Below, piece by piece: positions 1-11,456 of a DNA stretch of 57,156 bases. A program made the position numbers and the translations under genes. The notes under the pieces were generated by a model. It ran no database searches, was not told the origin of the DNA, and saw only the letters and a program-made list of their open reading frames with translations. The stretch covers positions 190,542-247,697 of the forward strand of contig NW_008246071.1 in NCBI RefSeq assembly GCF_000281045.1, in the 5' to 3' direction. The DNA comes from Saprolegnia diclina VS20. Lineage: Eukaryota; Oomycota; Saprolegniomycetes; Saprolegniales; Saprolegniaceae. Within the stretch, counting starts at the first letter, position 1. Each line of letters opens with the position of its first letter.

Positions 1-228
1 GCATGATGAACCTAGCATGGCAGCTACCATGGTCGTCCTTGCCTCGTCCTATGTTTTATGAACCGCAGCAAAACGAATACATGGCTTCTTGGCGTATCTG
101 CATGTTTGCGGCCGAAGCAAGAAGAAAGCGATGTAGCTATCAAAGCGACCAAGTTTATACGTGTTTGTACCAGTTGTTATAAGCAGTCGTCGACTTACTG
201 AGCTGCTAGTCGTCGACTCGTACGGACG
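1..228. other. Left edge, no gene seen
   Basis: AT-richer sequence downstream of the first minus-strand gene. No open frame with the local codon bias is visible. It probably holds the 3' untranslated region of the gene ending at 229. Confidence 0.5.
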
Positions 229-1053
229 CTAGTAGGGCAGCACGGGCACTTCCTCACCAGGAAGCAAGATGTAGTGCGTCGGGTCCTTCCGCAAGGGGTA
301 ACCCTCGGGGAGCGTTTTCTCGATCTTGAGTCGCTTGGCCGACTTGGGCACGCCATCAAGGAGTCGCCGCTTCTCAAAGAACCGGTACGCGGCGCCATAC
401 ACAGCACTGCCGCTGCCCTCGCGCCGTCCTTTCTTCATGAGGAAGTTGCGCAGCGGCGTGATCGAAAAGCCCAAGTGCTTGGCGAAGTTCACTTGGCTGG
501 CCTCCTTTGCGAGGAAGAACTGCTGCAAGTGGTCTCGCACAACGTCGCAGTCGTCGTACACGGGCGCGTCATCGTCGAGCTCGACCGCGTCAATTTCCGC
601 CAGTCGATTCGAACCCTTCTTGGCACGGGGCGCTACGTCGGCCGTTGTATCCGCCTTGCGCTTGGCGCCAGCCTTCTTGGCCGCGGCCTTGGCGTCGGCC
701 TTGGCCTTCTTGTCCTTCTTTGCGAGGTCGTCAAAGAACGGGAGCGAATTCCAGTACGTCTGGTTGCCGCTGCCGCCGCTGACGCCCGTCTGCTTCATGA
801 AGCGCTGGTACGAGTTGGCGTTGGATCGAATTTCCTTGAGGAACGCGGTCTGCGTCAAAACCTTGGTCGCGAGGAACTGTTGGATCTTGAGCCGAATCGC
901 ATTGCACGACCAGCGCCGCGCCAACCGGTTCACGTACTCGTCCTCGTCTTCGCCTTCGCTCTCGTCGTTCGGCGTCGCAGCCGCTGCCATGAACGAGCGG
1001 CCCGCGCTGGCGGCCAGTGGTGCTGCTGTCGTCGACGAGGTCATGCCAGTCAT
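229..1053 (-). CDS. Nuclear-type basic protein with two DUF7726-like repeats
   Basis: Single-exon frame. I chose the ATG at 1053 because the in-frame ATG at 1155 adds a stretch without the local codon bias. The protein (about 274 residues) has an acidic SEGEDEDEY segment, then a helical unit with IRLKIQQFLATK and SYQRFMKQTG. A Lys/Ala-rich basic linker resembling a nuclear localisation region follows. A second copy of the unit contains VRDHLQQFFLAKE and LRNFLMKKGRREGSGS. The paired pattern (helix, then a fixed F-M motif, then a G-S-G loop) resembles the fungal/oomycete DUF7726 domain, of unknown function. A nuclear or DNA-associated role is inferred only from the basic linker. A CCAAT-type box (GATTGG) lies about 70 nt upstream of the chosen start. 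Confidence 0.65.
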   Translation of the reverse strand: MTGMTSSTTAAPLAASAGRSFMAAAATPNDESEGEDEDEYVNRLARRWSCNAIRLKIQQFLATKVLTQTAFLKEIRSNANSYQRFMKQTGVSGGSGNQTYWNSLPFFDDLAKKDKKAKADAKAAAKKAGAKRKADTTADVAPRAKKGSNRLAEIDAVELDDDAPVYDDCDVVRDHLQQFFLAKEASQVNFAKHLGFSITPLRNFLMKKGRREGSGSAVYGAAYRFFEKRRLLDGVPKSAKRLKIEKTLPEGYPLRKDPTHYILLPGEEVPVLPY

Positions 1054-1449
1054 TGGTATGGTATGGTCCAGAGTGGCATCCGGTGTGGCATCCGATTGGC
1101 CAAAAGTGTACGAAAACACGCATGCGATTGGTCCATTTTGGCCGGACGAGGTCATTCTTGAAGACGACCATCATGGCGACAAGGACCATCAAAGTCCTTG
1201 TCACCATCAACTGCTTTCGGGTTGCTGCGCGAGTAAGGGCTAGAGTTCACCATCACGCTATCTTCATTAGCAAGCGGCTTGCACTGCTGACCAATAAGAC
1301 AAAGGTGTTGGGCTTGTCAATATTGCTTTCATCTTGGCTTGAAATAACGCGCGAACCATCTTAGCCATCGGCCGGCATGTGTAGTACGAAGATATAGAGT
1401 CTATATTGGTTGATATACTTTAGAGCACCATGAATGGCTACGCACGTCC
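1054..1449. other. Intergenic between two minus-strand genes
   Basis: This is the promoter side of the DUF7726-like gene and the 3' side of the kinase gene. It contains one inverted CCAAT box (GATTGG near 1126). No coding signal is seen. Confidence 0.5.
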
Positions 1450-3628
1450 TTACCACGTCGTTAGCGACAACGGCTCGAACGCAGACGCGTCGCCGTCGAG
1501 GCCGTCGAGGGGCGGTGTCACCGGCATCAATGCGTCGCGCTGGTCGTCCTCCTTAGACTCCTTTGGCGCTTGGTCTTGCTGCTGCTTGGGCGTTTGGTTT
1601 GGGTTCCAAGAGTGCTCGCACGTGCAGTTGCCGCGGCCGCAACGGCGGCACCAGCTGCTCGACACGACGACAGGGCGAGGCGAATTCGCGGGCGTGCCTT
1701 CGTCCAGGGGCGGCATGTAGCCCGGATGCACAAGCGCTCGCGGCTGGATCGAGAGACTCGGCTTGTTGGGCGACGGCGCGGCCATCGACGGCAGCTGCGA
1801 GTTCACCGAGAGGAGCGTCGTGGCCTTCACACCGTTGCCGCCCGCAACGTTGTTGTGCGACCGGACGATGTGGGAACCCGCCCACGTCGCATCCTTGCGC
1901 GGCACAGTCGACGCCATTGTCGGGTTGAGCGGGCTCACCTTGAGTGTCGCGAGTGCGGGGCTGACGTCGGCGCTCGTCGCGCTTGGTGGCTCGGGCGCGG
2001 CCAGGACAGGGCTCTTTTGCGGCTCGAGAACGACCCAGCGATGGCCCACGGCCTCGTCGATCGAGAGGCGGAGGCACGGGTCCGGGTAGATGAGCTGTGC
2101 GATGAGCGACTTGGCGTCCTGCGTAAAGTGCGACGGGAAGAACCACTCGGGGAACTCGACCTCGTTCGCCGGGTCCTCGGCGTCGTCGTTGTACTTGGTC
2201 ACAAACGACCATTTCTTGAACTTTTCGTACCGAATGCACTTGAGAAGGTCCTTCCCAAAAGGCAAACTGCCCGCCAGCATCGCGTAGAGGATGATGCCGC
2301 TCGACCACGCGTCGGCCTTGGCGCCGTCATAGCCTTGGCCCGTGTCCTGCAGCACCTCGGGCGCGACGTAGTGCGGCGACCCGACCACGGACCGCAACCG
2401 GCGAATCGACTGGCCCGTGTTGCCATTTCTAGCCATCGCTATGAGATATTTTGCTTCGTAGAGAATGGGACCGCACCCAATGTCTTCTGCAATCGAGAAT
2501 ATCGCTGAGAGACCAAAGTCTGCGATCTTGAGCGTCGAGTTCTCTTCATTGTCGGCGAGAAGAAGGTTCTCGGGCTTGAGGTCGCGGTGGCACACGCCCG
2601 ACCCGTGGCAGAACGCGACGCCTGAGATGAGCTGCTTGAAGTAGAGCCGCGCCGTGGGCTCGTCCGTGCCGCAGTCGAGCTTGATGCGGTCAAAGAGCTC
2701 GCCGCCGGCCGCGAGCTCGAGCACGAGGAAGATCGTGCACTTGCTGTCTTGGTGCAGCTCGAGTGCTTCGTCCAGTCGGAGCACGTTGACGTGCGTCCCG
2801 AGACTCGACATGTTGGAAATCTCCCTACAGACGATGTATATAGGCAGATGAGACATGGGACGTGTGTACCGGTAGATGGAGCTGCGGCTGCGGGCGAACT
2901 TGACAAACTTCTTGGGCATCCTCGGAATCTGGAACACCTGGCCTTTCACATTCACTTCGCAGTAGCTCTCAACGTCTAGTAGGCGTGCTAAATGGAGAAC
3001 ATGAATTCGTGCTGGTACCGTTCGCAAACACGTCGGGCTCCTTGTCGTTGGCAGGAAACGCAAAGTCGATGCCCCAGACTTCGATGCAGCGCGGAAGCGT
3101 GAGCTCGCGGAACGCGCCGGACCGTGGGTCTTCGTAGGCCGCGATCGCTTGCTTGGACGACTGGTGCACGAGCCACCACACGTGCCTATAGAGGTCGTGA
3201 GCACTGCATCGCCCCGACGCCGCGTACTCGTTGCGCATCGGCTGCTGGCCTGTCGCAACCTCGGGTTCCATTTGGCGCCCTTTGATCGCGACGATGCAAC
3301 GTGAAAGCAGCGATGTAGGCATGAGCTTGTAGCCGATCGGGTTGAGGATCTTGATGGCCACATGCTGCACGGCCATGAGCTATCGCCACGCACCAAGATG
3401 TCGCACGCACCTTAGCGCTCTGTCGGCAGAGAGCCTCGTAGACGCTAGGAAGGGCCATGAGACGTCGCCGGTCATGCAAGGAGCGTCGTACACGCCGGCC
3501 GTGCCGCCACCAAGGTAGCCGCCGAGCTCGTAGCGCAGTTCGTTGCCGATAAATATGGACTGCCCATCGTAGCGGTCGACCTTGAGCGCTGTGAGCTTCC
3601 GCCGGCGATCGTTCGGGCGCGCCGCCAT
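1450..3628 (-). CDS. Ser/Thr protein kinase, CAMK-like, with a large N-lobe insert
   Basis: Multi-exon gene with at least five introns of about 45-50 nt. The ATG at 3628 opens MAARPNDRRR. Splicing restores the glycine loop GGGTAGVVYEA, the beta-3 lysine in HVAIKILNP, HRDLKPEN, DFGLSA and the activation/APE segment GSPHYVAPEV. All catalytic residues are therefore present and an active Ser/Thr kinase is expected. GGELFDRI, GYDGAKADAWSSG and LAGSLPF point to the CAMK/SNF1-like group. About 120 residues separate the beta-3 lysine from the alpha-C glutamate in YREISNMSS, far more than the usual 15-20. The C-terminal tail is Pro/Ser-rich and ends with a small Cys cluster, CRRCGRGNCTC. Two introns (near 2440-2490 and 2832-2876) are in frame, so an unspliced reading would falsely include them. 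Substrate and pathway cannot be told from sequence. Confidence 0.85.
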
Positions 3629-4382
3629 GCCCCGCTGCTCCGTTTCACGCAATCACCAACTGAAAACGACCCACGCCGACGCTTGCCTGCTATACATACC
3701 CACTGTCCGTTTCGAGCACCGTACGATTTAAGCGAATTCGAGCCCGCGCTCGCCTCCGATTGGTCCTCGGGTGTCCTATGAATTCGCTAGGCTAATCCAA
3801 CGCATTTAATCGCTCAAGTTGGCGTCGTGGCTGGACACGAGACATCAGTCGGGATCCTGCAAGCCTCGTCGTCGACATAATAGCAATGCAGGAAATGAGT
3901 TACATGGAACTCAATCTTTATGCGTGCACGATTCTCATCATTGGCAGTGCCATTGATGGCAATCTCGCGGAGGGAATAACGCTGCAATGCGATCACACGC
4001 CAAGTCAAGGTCCAATTCGAAAATTAAAGTTGCAGACCCACCTAGCAATGACAAGTATGGGCGGTTGTCGCCCTCTTCACGTAGTCAGCTTTGTAGCTGA
4101 AGAAGCAGCGATCGTTGAGGTTCAAGGGCTGGTGGCAAAGTTGCGTGCGATTAACACGTCTGCTTCAACTTGCTACAAGCCTCAAAAATTATCGGCCAAG
4201 TGACCAAGATCTTCCGGACGCATACGATTGGCTAAAATCCCGAGCTCGGATCCATGATTCCCGTTCCACTCACCTTGTGGTTTCAGCCAATCGCATCGCA
4301 GTGCGTATATTTAGCCCATTGCAATTGGACCGCTGATTCCTATCCGGATGCGCGGCCAGTCGCCCTTTCGTTCGCACGCAGC
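3629..4382. promoter_or_regulatory. Divergent promoter region, kinase / thioredoxin-like
   Basis: 754 bp between divergent starts, with no credible exon. CCAAT-type boxes occur as GATTGG at 3758-3763 (kinase side) and GCCAATCG near 4286 (thioredoxin side). Confidence 0.45.
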
Positions 4383-4945
4383 ATGGCGCACTTCCTCAAG
4401 CAGACGACGCTCGTGACGGCCGCTGGCGCCGCCAAGGAGCCCGTCGCCAAGACCCTCGCGCTCTACTTCGCCGTGCGCCCATGCGCTCAAGGTCACGCCG
4501 AAGCTCATGCCCATGTACATGTAGGCCGATTGGTGCCCCGACTGCCGCGACTTCCAGCCGACGCTCAACGAATTCTACCGCCAGGTGAACGCAACCTCGC
4601 ATGAGCTCGACATTGTGTTTGTCGGCTCGGACGCGACGGAGGCCGACCAGCTGGCGCACTTTCGCGAGAAGCAAGGCCCGTGGCTCATGATCCCGTTCGC
4701 CGACCCGCTGCGCGACGAACTCAAGCGCAAGGTACCGGTCCCTGTCTATGCTCTGCATGTATGAATGGAATCGAGCGTAGTATGGCGTGTGCGCTGGCAA
4801 GGAAAAGGAGGCTGTTGGTGTCACCGATCGCGTCGGCGGCATCCCGAGTCTCGTGGTCGTGTCGCCCACTGGCAACGTTGTCGACCTCCATGGCGCCGAC
4901 AAGGTCGCGGCCGACGGCGCCGCCGCCCTCCAAGCGTGGCTCTAA
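4383..4945 (+). CDS. Small thioredoxin-fold protein (tryparedoxin/nucleoredoxin-like)
   Basis: Three exons: 4383-4472, 4525-4731 and 4781-4945, giving 153 residues. Introns of 52 and 49 nt are needed to restore the frame. The first joins LALYFA to ADWCPDCRDFQP, placing the redox motif WCPDC right after the hydrophobic beta strand, as in tryparedoxins and nucleoredoxins (usually WCPPC). A cis-proline segment GGIPSLVVVSP follows at the expected distance. No signal peptide or membrane segment is visible, so it is probably a cytosolic dithiol-disulfide oxidoreductase. The CPDC spacer differs from the usual CPPC and may shift redox potential (inference). It lies tail-to-tail with the kinesin gene (about 50 bp). 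Confidence 0.8.
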
Positions 4946-4996
4946 GATGCTTTTTCTTAATGCCATCACGCTATGTGTCATTGCATTTATCTCGTG

Positions 4997-7686
4997 TTAT
5001 GACCCAACGTGGCGCAGCGGTCCAAAATCCCGTCCACTCATCTTCTTCTTTCGCCGGTGCTTGAGCACTTGGAGGTATGGGGCCGTCGCGCTCGCGGCCG
5101 TCGTCTTCTTACTGCGCACCACGATGCTCGGCAGCGTCACGTCCCTTCGGCCTTTCGGAGGCGTGTCGTCAAAGCGTGAGCTGCTCGCCGACGGTTTGAT
5201 CGCGACGCTCTTGTCGAGATGCTGCTGGAGCGTTGAAAACGTAAAGGACTGGTGGCGAGACGACTTGACTTCGTCCGTGGACGGGTGCACTTTGGCGTAA
5301 ATATCGGGCAGAAGCGGCGGCGGCTTGGGGTCGGTCCCCGGACGACCGACCGTGCACGGCGACGAAATGCGCTCCATCGAGAGACGCAGCGTGTCAAAGC
5401 CGTCGGTCAAAGTCGCGTCCTCGAGCGTATCGAGAATGCCGTAGCTCACTTCGTGCCCAATATCGTGCTTGTCGAGAATCGTTTGTTGTTTTTGTATGAT
5501 ATTGTCGCGGAGCTACTCTCGTATCAATATATATATATATATATAAATGTAAAAGACGTACCCGCAGTTGCAGCTTGAGCTTCTCGATCGTGAGGTCTTT
5601 GCCGCGCGAGAGCGTCTCCTGCACCGTGCGGGTTTGCTCGAGCTCCATGTTTTCCAGCTCGAGCTTCCCGATGCGGTATTCCATGAGGAGGAGTTCCCGC
5701 TTCTCGTCACTCGTAATGTTGTGCTCCAACGCTGCCCTAATGATGCGACCGCAAGATGTTTAGTCCCAGACTAGTTGCATCGAGCCAAACCGAAACTCGT
5801 CCGCCGCCTTCTCCGTGTGCCGCAGCTTGCGTGTGAGGTCGGCTTTTTCCTCCGAGAGGTCCTTGATGTCGTCTTGAAGCCGATGGATGTCGGTGCGCGC
5901 GCGGCCAATGACCTCTGACTCGTCGTCGTCGTGCTCCTTCTCTTCGCGCTGGCGCTCGTGCTCGGCCACGACCAGCTGATGCTGGCCAATCTCGATGCTT
6001 TTGGCGACGTTCTTATTTTCGAGCTCGAGCAGCTGCCGCCGAAGCTGCATGCGTTCGTGAAAGTACTTCATGATTTGGACGCGCGCCTAGCCGGACAATG
6101 AACATCTCGACATCTCGGCAATTCTACCTCGCGCATCGTCGACGTCATCGTGACGCCTTCCACGTCCTGGTTCTCCTTGCCCGACTTGCGCTTCAGGTCG
6201 TGGGCCGACGGCGACGGAATGCCTTGCTGCATGAGTTGCGTCTTGAGGTTCGTAATTTCTTGGCGGAGGTTGGCGATGAGCGACACATACTCGGAGATGT
6301 GGTGGTTGACGTTGAGCACGTTGCGCGTGACCGTCGTCTTGATGTTCTTGGCGCGGTTGGCGTACCTACGCGGCATGAGTCACCACCGTGCCGATATATC
6401 GTACTTGAGTGTATTGACTGTCTCTTCGAACGAGAGCACCGACATGCTAATGTTGGCGATCATCACCGTCCGGCAGTTGCCGCCCAGCGAATCTTTGAGC
6501 AGCCGCGTGAGCTTGCTGTCACGGTACGGCACGAACGCGCCGCGGTTGGCCTTTTCGCCAAGCGCGTTGATGCAGTTGCCGAGGGCGAGGAGCGACCGGT
6601 TGATGTTGGCGCCTTCCAAGAGGCGTAACCCGCTAGTCGATTCGCATGATAGTCAGTAGCGTACGCGGTCTGACACGAAGACGGTACCGGTTTTGGGTCA
6701 CGGCGGCGCGCTCGCTGCCGGCCAAGTCGATCATCGAGAGCTTCCCCGTCTAGAGACGGATGAGCATGCGTCGTGACGACGTCGTCAAAGTACCTTGAGC
6801 ACCGAGACAGTGTCCGGCGTCACCTCGGTTTGCTCGACCGACACTTGCAGCACGGCGTGGGATCGAGACGAAACCGCGTTGGCGGCCGTCGCCTCCTGCG
6901 ACCGGTTTTTGTTGCCACGTCGGAGGAGCCGCATGACCTCGTCGGCGTTGGAAGCGACGACCTCCGAGAGGTCGGCCACGATCGGGCCGCGCACGGGGTC
7001 TTCGCGCAAGTCCAAGTACGTGTCTTCTTCCGGGTCGGACCGCAGCAAGTCGCGAATGTTTTCGTTGTACACCTCAAGGAACGAGACCGTGACGCGGTAT
7101 GTCACCTAGCCACGAGTCAAGTCGCGAAGCACCGATGCTGTATCTACCAGCGCTGGTACGCGGGCGTGGGCCATCGCGATGTGCTCAAACAGGTCTTCGA
7201 GGGTCAAGCCCATGATGCCTGGCTCGTCCGGCGTGCCCAGCATCGTGTACGTCTAAGCAAATTGGAGTTGGAGCATTGGGCTGGAATACGTACCTTGCCG
7301 GCGCCCGTGCAGCCATAAGCAAAGACGGTCGCGTTGTAGCCCTGGAGGATGCCATGCACGAGGAACTTGGTCGTGTTGTTGTACACGGTGCGCTGGCCGT
7401 CGGACGGCGCAAAGACGTAGTCGAACGCATACCGCTTCTCGCGCGACCGGTGGCGCATCTTGCCGACCACGTCCTTTTGGTTGCCTGGGTCGAGCACGAC
7501 GACGACCTTGTTGCCAAGCACTTTGACGATCTCGCCGCGGTCGCGATCGTGCTTGAGCTGCGGGCGCAGCCGCACCGCGACGAGGACGTTGGCCTGGCCC
7601 GCCCACATGGCGCGCTTGAAGGCCTCGGTATCGTCGTCCGTCTCGGGCTGGTTCTCGGTCACGAAGGCTTCGCGGAGGCTGCCCAT
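4997..7686 (-). CDS. Kinesin-8 family motor (KIF18/19-like)
   Basis: Multi-exon motor gene starting at MGSLREAF. The motor core includes VLVAVRLRP, the P-loop GCTGAGK joined by splicing to [31 protein letters not shown] (switch I), [12 protein letters not shown] (switch II), and [18 protein letters not shown]. The neck ANRAKNIKT followed by [14 protein letters not shown] is the hallmark of kinesin-8, which walks to microtubule plus ends and limits their length in spindles or cilia. A long coiled coil follows ([12 protein letters not shown] through IEKLKLQLR), then a basic C-terminal tail, typical for a second microtubule-binding site. One intron near 5518-5565 carries a (TA)n run. The motif GACGTTAAAC lies 95 nt upstream of the ATG. 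Confidence 0.9.
5527..5545. repeat. (TA)n microsatellite inside a kinesin intron
   Basis: A run of about nine TA dinucleotides. It sits inside a minus-strand intron whose removal joins KLQLR to LRDNIIQK in the kinesin coiled coil. Confidence 0.85.
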
Positions 7687-7998
7687 GCTCGTCCTGCTTG
7701 GACGCAATTCCGCTGTCGGTTGGCCGCCGAAACCGACCCACAGAGCAAAGCGTTTTATGCGACACGCAAGAGATGTACCTGACGTTAAACTAGCGAGATA
7801 CCGGAGGTTAAACGCAAAGCCGCGCGTCAAAGCATCGTGCTGACGACGGAAGAGGACCAAGAAGACGCGACGTTGGTGCCACCGAGCTGGCAGCTTTTTT
7901 TGTTTTTTAATTCTTTAATACTCCCCATCTCTTTCAATGGTCTCCATCTTGGTCGTCCTAAACTCTACGCTCCTAACACTATCGAGGGGTCGGGGTCT
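7687..7998. promoter_or_regulatory. Kinesin promoter / DDX6 3' region
   Basis: 312 bp between two minus-strand genes, with no coding signal. It holds GACGTTAAAC at 7781-7790 and a second related GGTTAAAC near 7806. A T-rich tract near 7890-7925 is consistent with the 3' end of the DDX6-type gene. Confidence 0.45.
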
Positions 7999-9352
7999 CT
8001 ACTTGCAGTAGAGGTTGCGGTCGATCACGGGCGGGATCGGGCGGATCTCCGTGCCGAGCTCTTGCTCGATACGGTACAAGTTGAACCGGTCTTCGTACGT
8101 GATCATGTTGATGGCGAGACCGAGGTGGCCAAAGCGGCCCGAGCGGCCAATGCGGTGGAGATACGTCTCCGAGTTCTTGGGAAAGTCAAAGTTGATGACT
8201 ACGTTGACGGTCTGGATGTCGATACCGCGCGTAAAGAGGTCCGAGCACACGAGGTGGCGCGTCGCGCCGTTGCGGAACTCGTGGAAGACGCGGTTGCGGT
8301 GGGCCTGGTTCATCTTGGCGTGGATGTAAAAGCACGAGAAGCCGAGCTCCGTCACCTTCTTGGCGAGCAGCTCGACGCGGTTCACCGAGTTGCAAAAGAT
8401 GATACTCTGGTTGATGTCGAGCTTGGAGAAGAGCGTGTTGAGGCAGTGCACCTTCTGGCGCTCCTCGACAAAGGCGTAGAATTGCGAGACGCCCTTGAGC
8501 GTCAGCTCGTCCATCAAGTTGATCTCGTACGGGTTCTCAATGTACTTGTCCTTGAAGGCCTTGACGGTCACGGGGAACGTGGCCGAGAAGAGGCAGATTT
8601 GCCGCCCCGGCGCCGTGTGGTTCACGAGCTGTTCAAGAAGCGGCTGGAACTCGGGCGACAGGAGCTTGTCGGCCTCGTCCATGATCACGGTTGAGCACTT
8701 GCTCAGGTCCGCGACACCCTTGTTGGCCAGGTCCATAATGCGACCCGGGGTGCCGACCAAAATATGCACAGTATTATACAAGCGCATGATGTCGTCCTTG
8801 AGGCTCGTTCCGCCCGTGCTCACCTAAAGACGACGTGTCAAACACAGCAGCGAGCTATGGACGCGTACCATGCATTCGACGCCCATGTGCTTGCCGATCT
8901 CCTTGACGATGGCCGAGGTCTGAAGGGCCAATTCTCTTGTCGGGACGAGGATCATCACTTGGATGTACGGCTTGGATGTGTCCGTCTTCTCGAGGCACGG
9001 GATGATAAAGGCCGCGGTCTTGCCGGTCCCGTTCTTGGCGCGCGCCATGACGTTGCGCCCTGCGAGGATGATCGGGACGGCTTCTTCCTGGATCGGCGAC
9101 GGGCGCTCAAAGCCCTTCTCGAAGATGCCCATGAGGAGCTCGCGCTTGAGGAAGTAGTCCTCAAAGTCGTTGCCTACAAGCATGTTGCGCATATCCATCG
9201 ACTTGGCGTTGCGTACCCTTGACGTTGGTGACGTCCTCGGTCTGGTAGCGCGTGTCCTTCGTAGGGGCCTTGAGGCCCGTCTTCCAGTCGTCCTCATCGC
9301 CCATCGAGTGCTGGCTGGGCGTCGGCGCGGGGGGCGGAGGGTTGCTGCTCAT
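7999..9352 (-). CDS. DHH1: DEAD-box RNA helicase of the DDX6/Dhh1 family
   Basis: Three exons. The start is [10 protein letters not shown] at 9352. The first intron joins DVTNVKG to [18 protein letters not shown], the invariant entry to the DDX6 core. Motifs in order: Q-motif region [11 protein letters not shown], Walker [27 protein letters not shown]-type [10 protein letters not shown] (SATFP), and [10 protein letters not shown]. The protein ends at RNLYCK, close to the normal end of DDX6. The family represses translation and promotes decapping with Pat1, Edc3 and Lsm proteins in P-bodies, and the conservation here is very high. The Pro-rich N-terminus is short. A second short intron lies near 8822-8868. 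Confidence 0.95.
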
Positions 9353-9733
9353 CGGTCGGGGCAAGTATATTGCGGGTTAGATACGACGACGGGGCTGGCC
9401 TTCGAACCTGTCAAATTCGATATTGAAAAGCTTCTGTGGTCTGGAAGGCTCTGGGCCCGTATCCGGCTCCGGCTTTTCTCCGGCCCGAAGATCCTGCCGT
9501 CAAATAGCGTGAAAACGAGAAAATAGTGTAGTAAAGTCGTGCGTGACGTTATCGATCTTGACACGAGCTCTAGACAGACGTGTCTGCTCTGCTGCTACCG
9601 TCGTCACGAAAGCACACCAAGACGTAACAATGCTAGTACGGGAGAAGGGCTAGTATGAGAGAAGGGCACGATTCTTCGAGTCGACAATTATGCTTTGGGT
9701 CGACGACTTGCAGGATGCGATGTTGGGAAGCAG
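9353..9733. other. Intergenic, DDX6 promoter side
   Basis: No exon-like frame is seen. It contains two near repeats (GGGAGAAGGGCTAGTA and GAGAGAAGGGCACG, 9639-9671) of unknown meaning. Confidence 0.4.
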
Positions 9734-10177
9734 CTACGAACTCGACATCGCTTGGATCTGGTCAAGGGTGCGCTGGAGATGCTTGATGGCCTCGCGCTGG
9801 ACGGTACTTTTGAACTCGAGCTCTACGATCCGGCGCACGTAGGCTTCTTCTCGCTTCTGGTACTGGTCGCGCTGCATCGTGACCTGGCTACAGTTGGCAG
9901 CCAGCGCCATGAGCTTCTTGGAATGCTCGCGCCGCAAGCGGGACTCGAGCGCCAGAACCGCCGCTTCATGCTCTGCTTTCAACTTGTCTTCAAGCACCGC
10001 AAGGTGCGCCTCGTACACAGCGCGCAAGGCTGCTAGCGCTTGCTCTTGGCTTGTGTGCGAGCGATGGTCACCGGTGGCCATCGACGCTGCTCGACCGCGT
10101 CCCACCGTCATTGGCTCGGCGGCAGGCTTGGCTTTCGAGGCGGCGTTCACTGACGGGTTCCAGCGCGGCTGTTGCAT
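9734..10177 (-). CDS. Short coiled-coil protein, unknown function
   Basis: Single-exon frame of 147 residues from ATG 10177 (MQQPRWNPSV). A longer frame to 10300 starts with TTG and is not supported. The first 50 residues are Ala/Lys/Pro-rich and likely disordered. The rest is a continuous coiled coil: AALRAVYEAHLAVLEDKL, then ESRLRREHSKKLMALA, then LEFKSTVQREAIKHLQRTL. I do not recognise a family. Charged heptads suggest a structural or scaffold protein (inference). It lies between the DDX6 and TANGO2 genes on the same strand. Confidence 0.6.
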   Translation of the reverse strand: MQQPRWNPSVNAASKAKPAAEPMTVGRGRAASMATGDHRSHTSQEQALAALRAVYEAHLAVLEDKLKAEHEAAVLALESRLRREHSKKLMALAANCSQVTMQRDQYQKREEAYVRRIVELEFKSTVQREAIKHLQRTLDQIQAMSSS

Positions 10178-10338
10178 TGCGACTTTTTGGCTTATGAAAT
10201 AAGACGCCAGCGTGTCGAGAGAACCTTTCCCGTGTACAAAGGCGACGACGATCGCAGCCGCTCGATGCAAAGCGCTTTTCCCAAACCATTTCTTGGGCAA
10301 AATGGTTTATATTCGTTCGTGAGCGATGTACTACACGT

Positions 10339-11313
10339 CTAGAGTGTGAACGACCGAGTCATCCACGTGTGCGTAGCGAGCGCCAAGTCCTTCTCCACAA
10401 TGCAGCAGTCTTCGGCTGGGTTCGAGTCGAGCACCATGGCGATCATCGTGCGGGTGCAGTAGTCGACATGCGGCTCCTTGGTTTCGACAAACAAACTCGA
10501 GAGTTTGAACTCCATCTCGATCGTGTGCCCTACAACCAAAGTCTCGGCACAGATCGTCCAAACGAGCAGCGATACCGGTCTTTGGCAGCTCGTCTTCGTT
10601 CTGGATGCGCTGCGAGTTGGCCATGATGGGCAGCAACCGATGGCAAATCTCCATGGCCGGCCCCGACCGGTCGCAGGCGGCCATCGCTTCTTTGGCCTGG
10701 ACGACCTTGGGCCACGGCGCGCTGAACGGGCCGTTGGACATGCCGTAGATGACGTTTGGCTTGAGAAGCGAGCTTTCCGTAACGTACTCGCCGTGCACAA
10801 AGTTGCAGAGGTGGCCGAGCGACGCGCCGTCAAAGACAATCAAGTTGAATCCCGGGTACAAGTGGCCGGACGCCTCAAGCTCCTTGAGGTAGCTCGCCGT
10901 GCTCATCGTACCCTCCAAGAAGTCCTTGATCACATTCTATTTGCCATACCAGTATGAGAGTCGCAAGCATGACATCATCAAGCGTCCAACCCCGCGGCTA
11001 AGTTTGCCATGCACCGGCGGCATGTACCGGATGTTGGTGAGGAAGGCGGCGCGGACTATGGCATGCTCCTTGCGAATGCCCATCCAGGTGCCACCGCGAA
11101 TGAGGTCGCGCGCTAATGTAGTCCACGGATGATGGATGAGAAGGATCATGAAGGCGTACGGGCAAAGATGGTGCCATCGGGCGGCGCCCACCACGCGCAC
11201 GGCGCCGTGTCCCGCGTGAGCCACTCGTCGCGGTTGTGGAGCACGATGAGCCGCACGTGGCGCTGGCCGTCGTCGGTCTCGTACTCTTGGAGCTCAAAGA
11301 GCGCAGTGCACAT
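10339..11313 (-). CDS. TANGO2: TANGO2 / NRDE family protein
   Basis: Four exons from MCTALFELQEYE (11313) to a stop at 10339. The N-terminal Met-Cys and the family motif IVLHNRDEW (NRDE) lie where TANGO2 has them. Splicing then brings in RDLIRGGTWMGI, matching the conserved GGTWLG segment. Later exons give NVIKDFLEGTMSTASYL and GFNLIVFD. The last exon, after a 44-nt intron, gives GHTIEMEFKLSSLFVE and ends with TRTMIAMVLDSNP, matching the TANGO2 C-terminus. TANGO2 is a cytosolic/mitochondrial protein of the Ntn-hydrolase-like fold linked to lipid and heme handling; its biochemistry is unsettled. GACGTTAAAT lies 79 nt upstream of the ATG. Confidence 0.85.
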
Positions 11314-11456
11314 GATGCGAAGGTGGTGTTGGAGCGCCGCCTGAAACGTACTTTCTATGGCTCGCACCTGGGCGCCAATAAGTAAAACGTAGACGTTAAA
11401 TTAAGTAAAACCCACGTTGTGGGTATAAATACGGCACGAAACGACACAACGACGCG

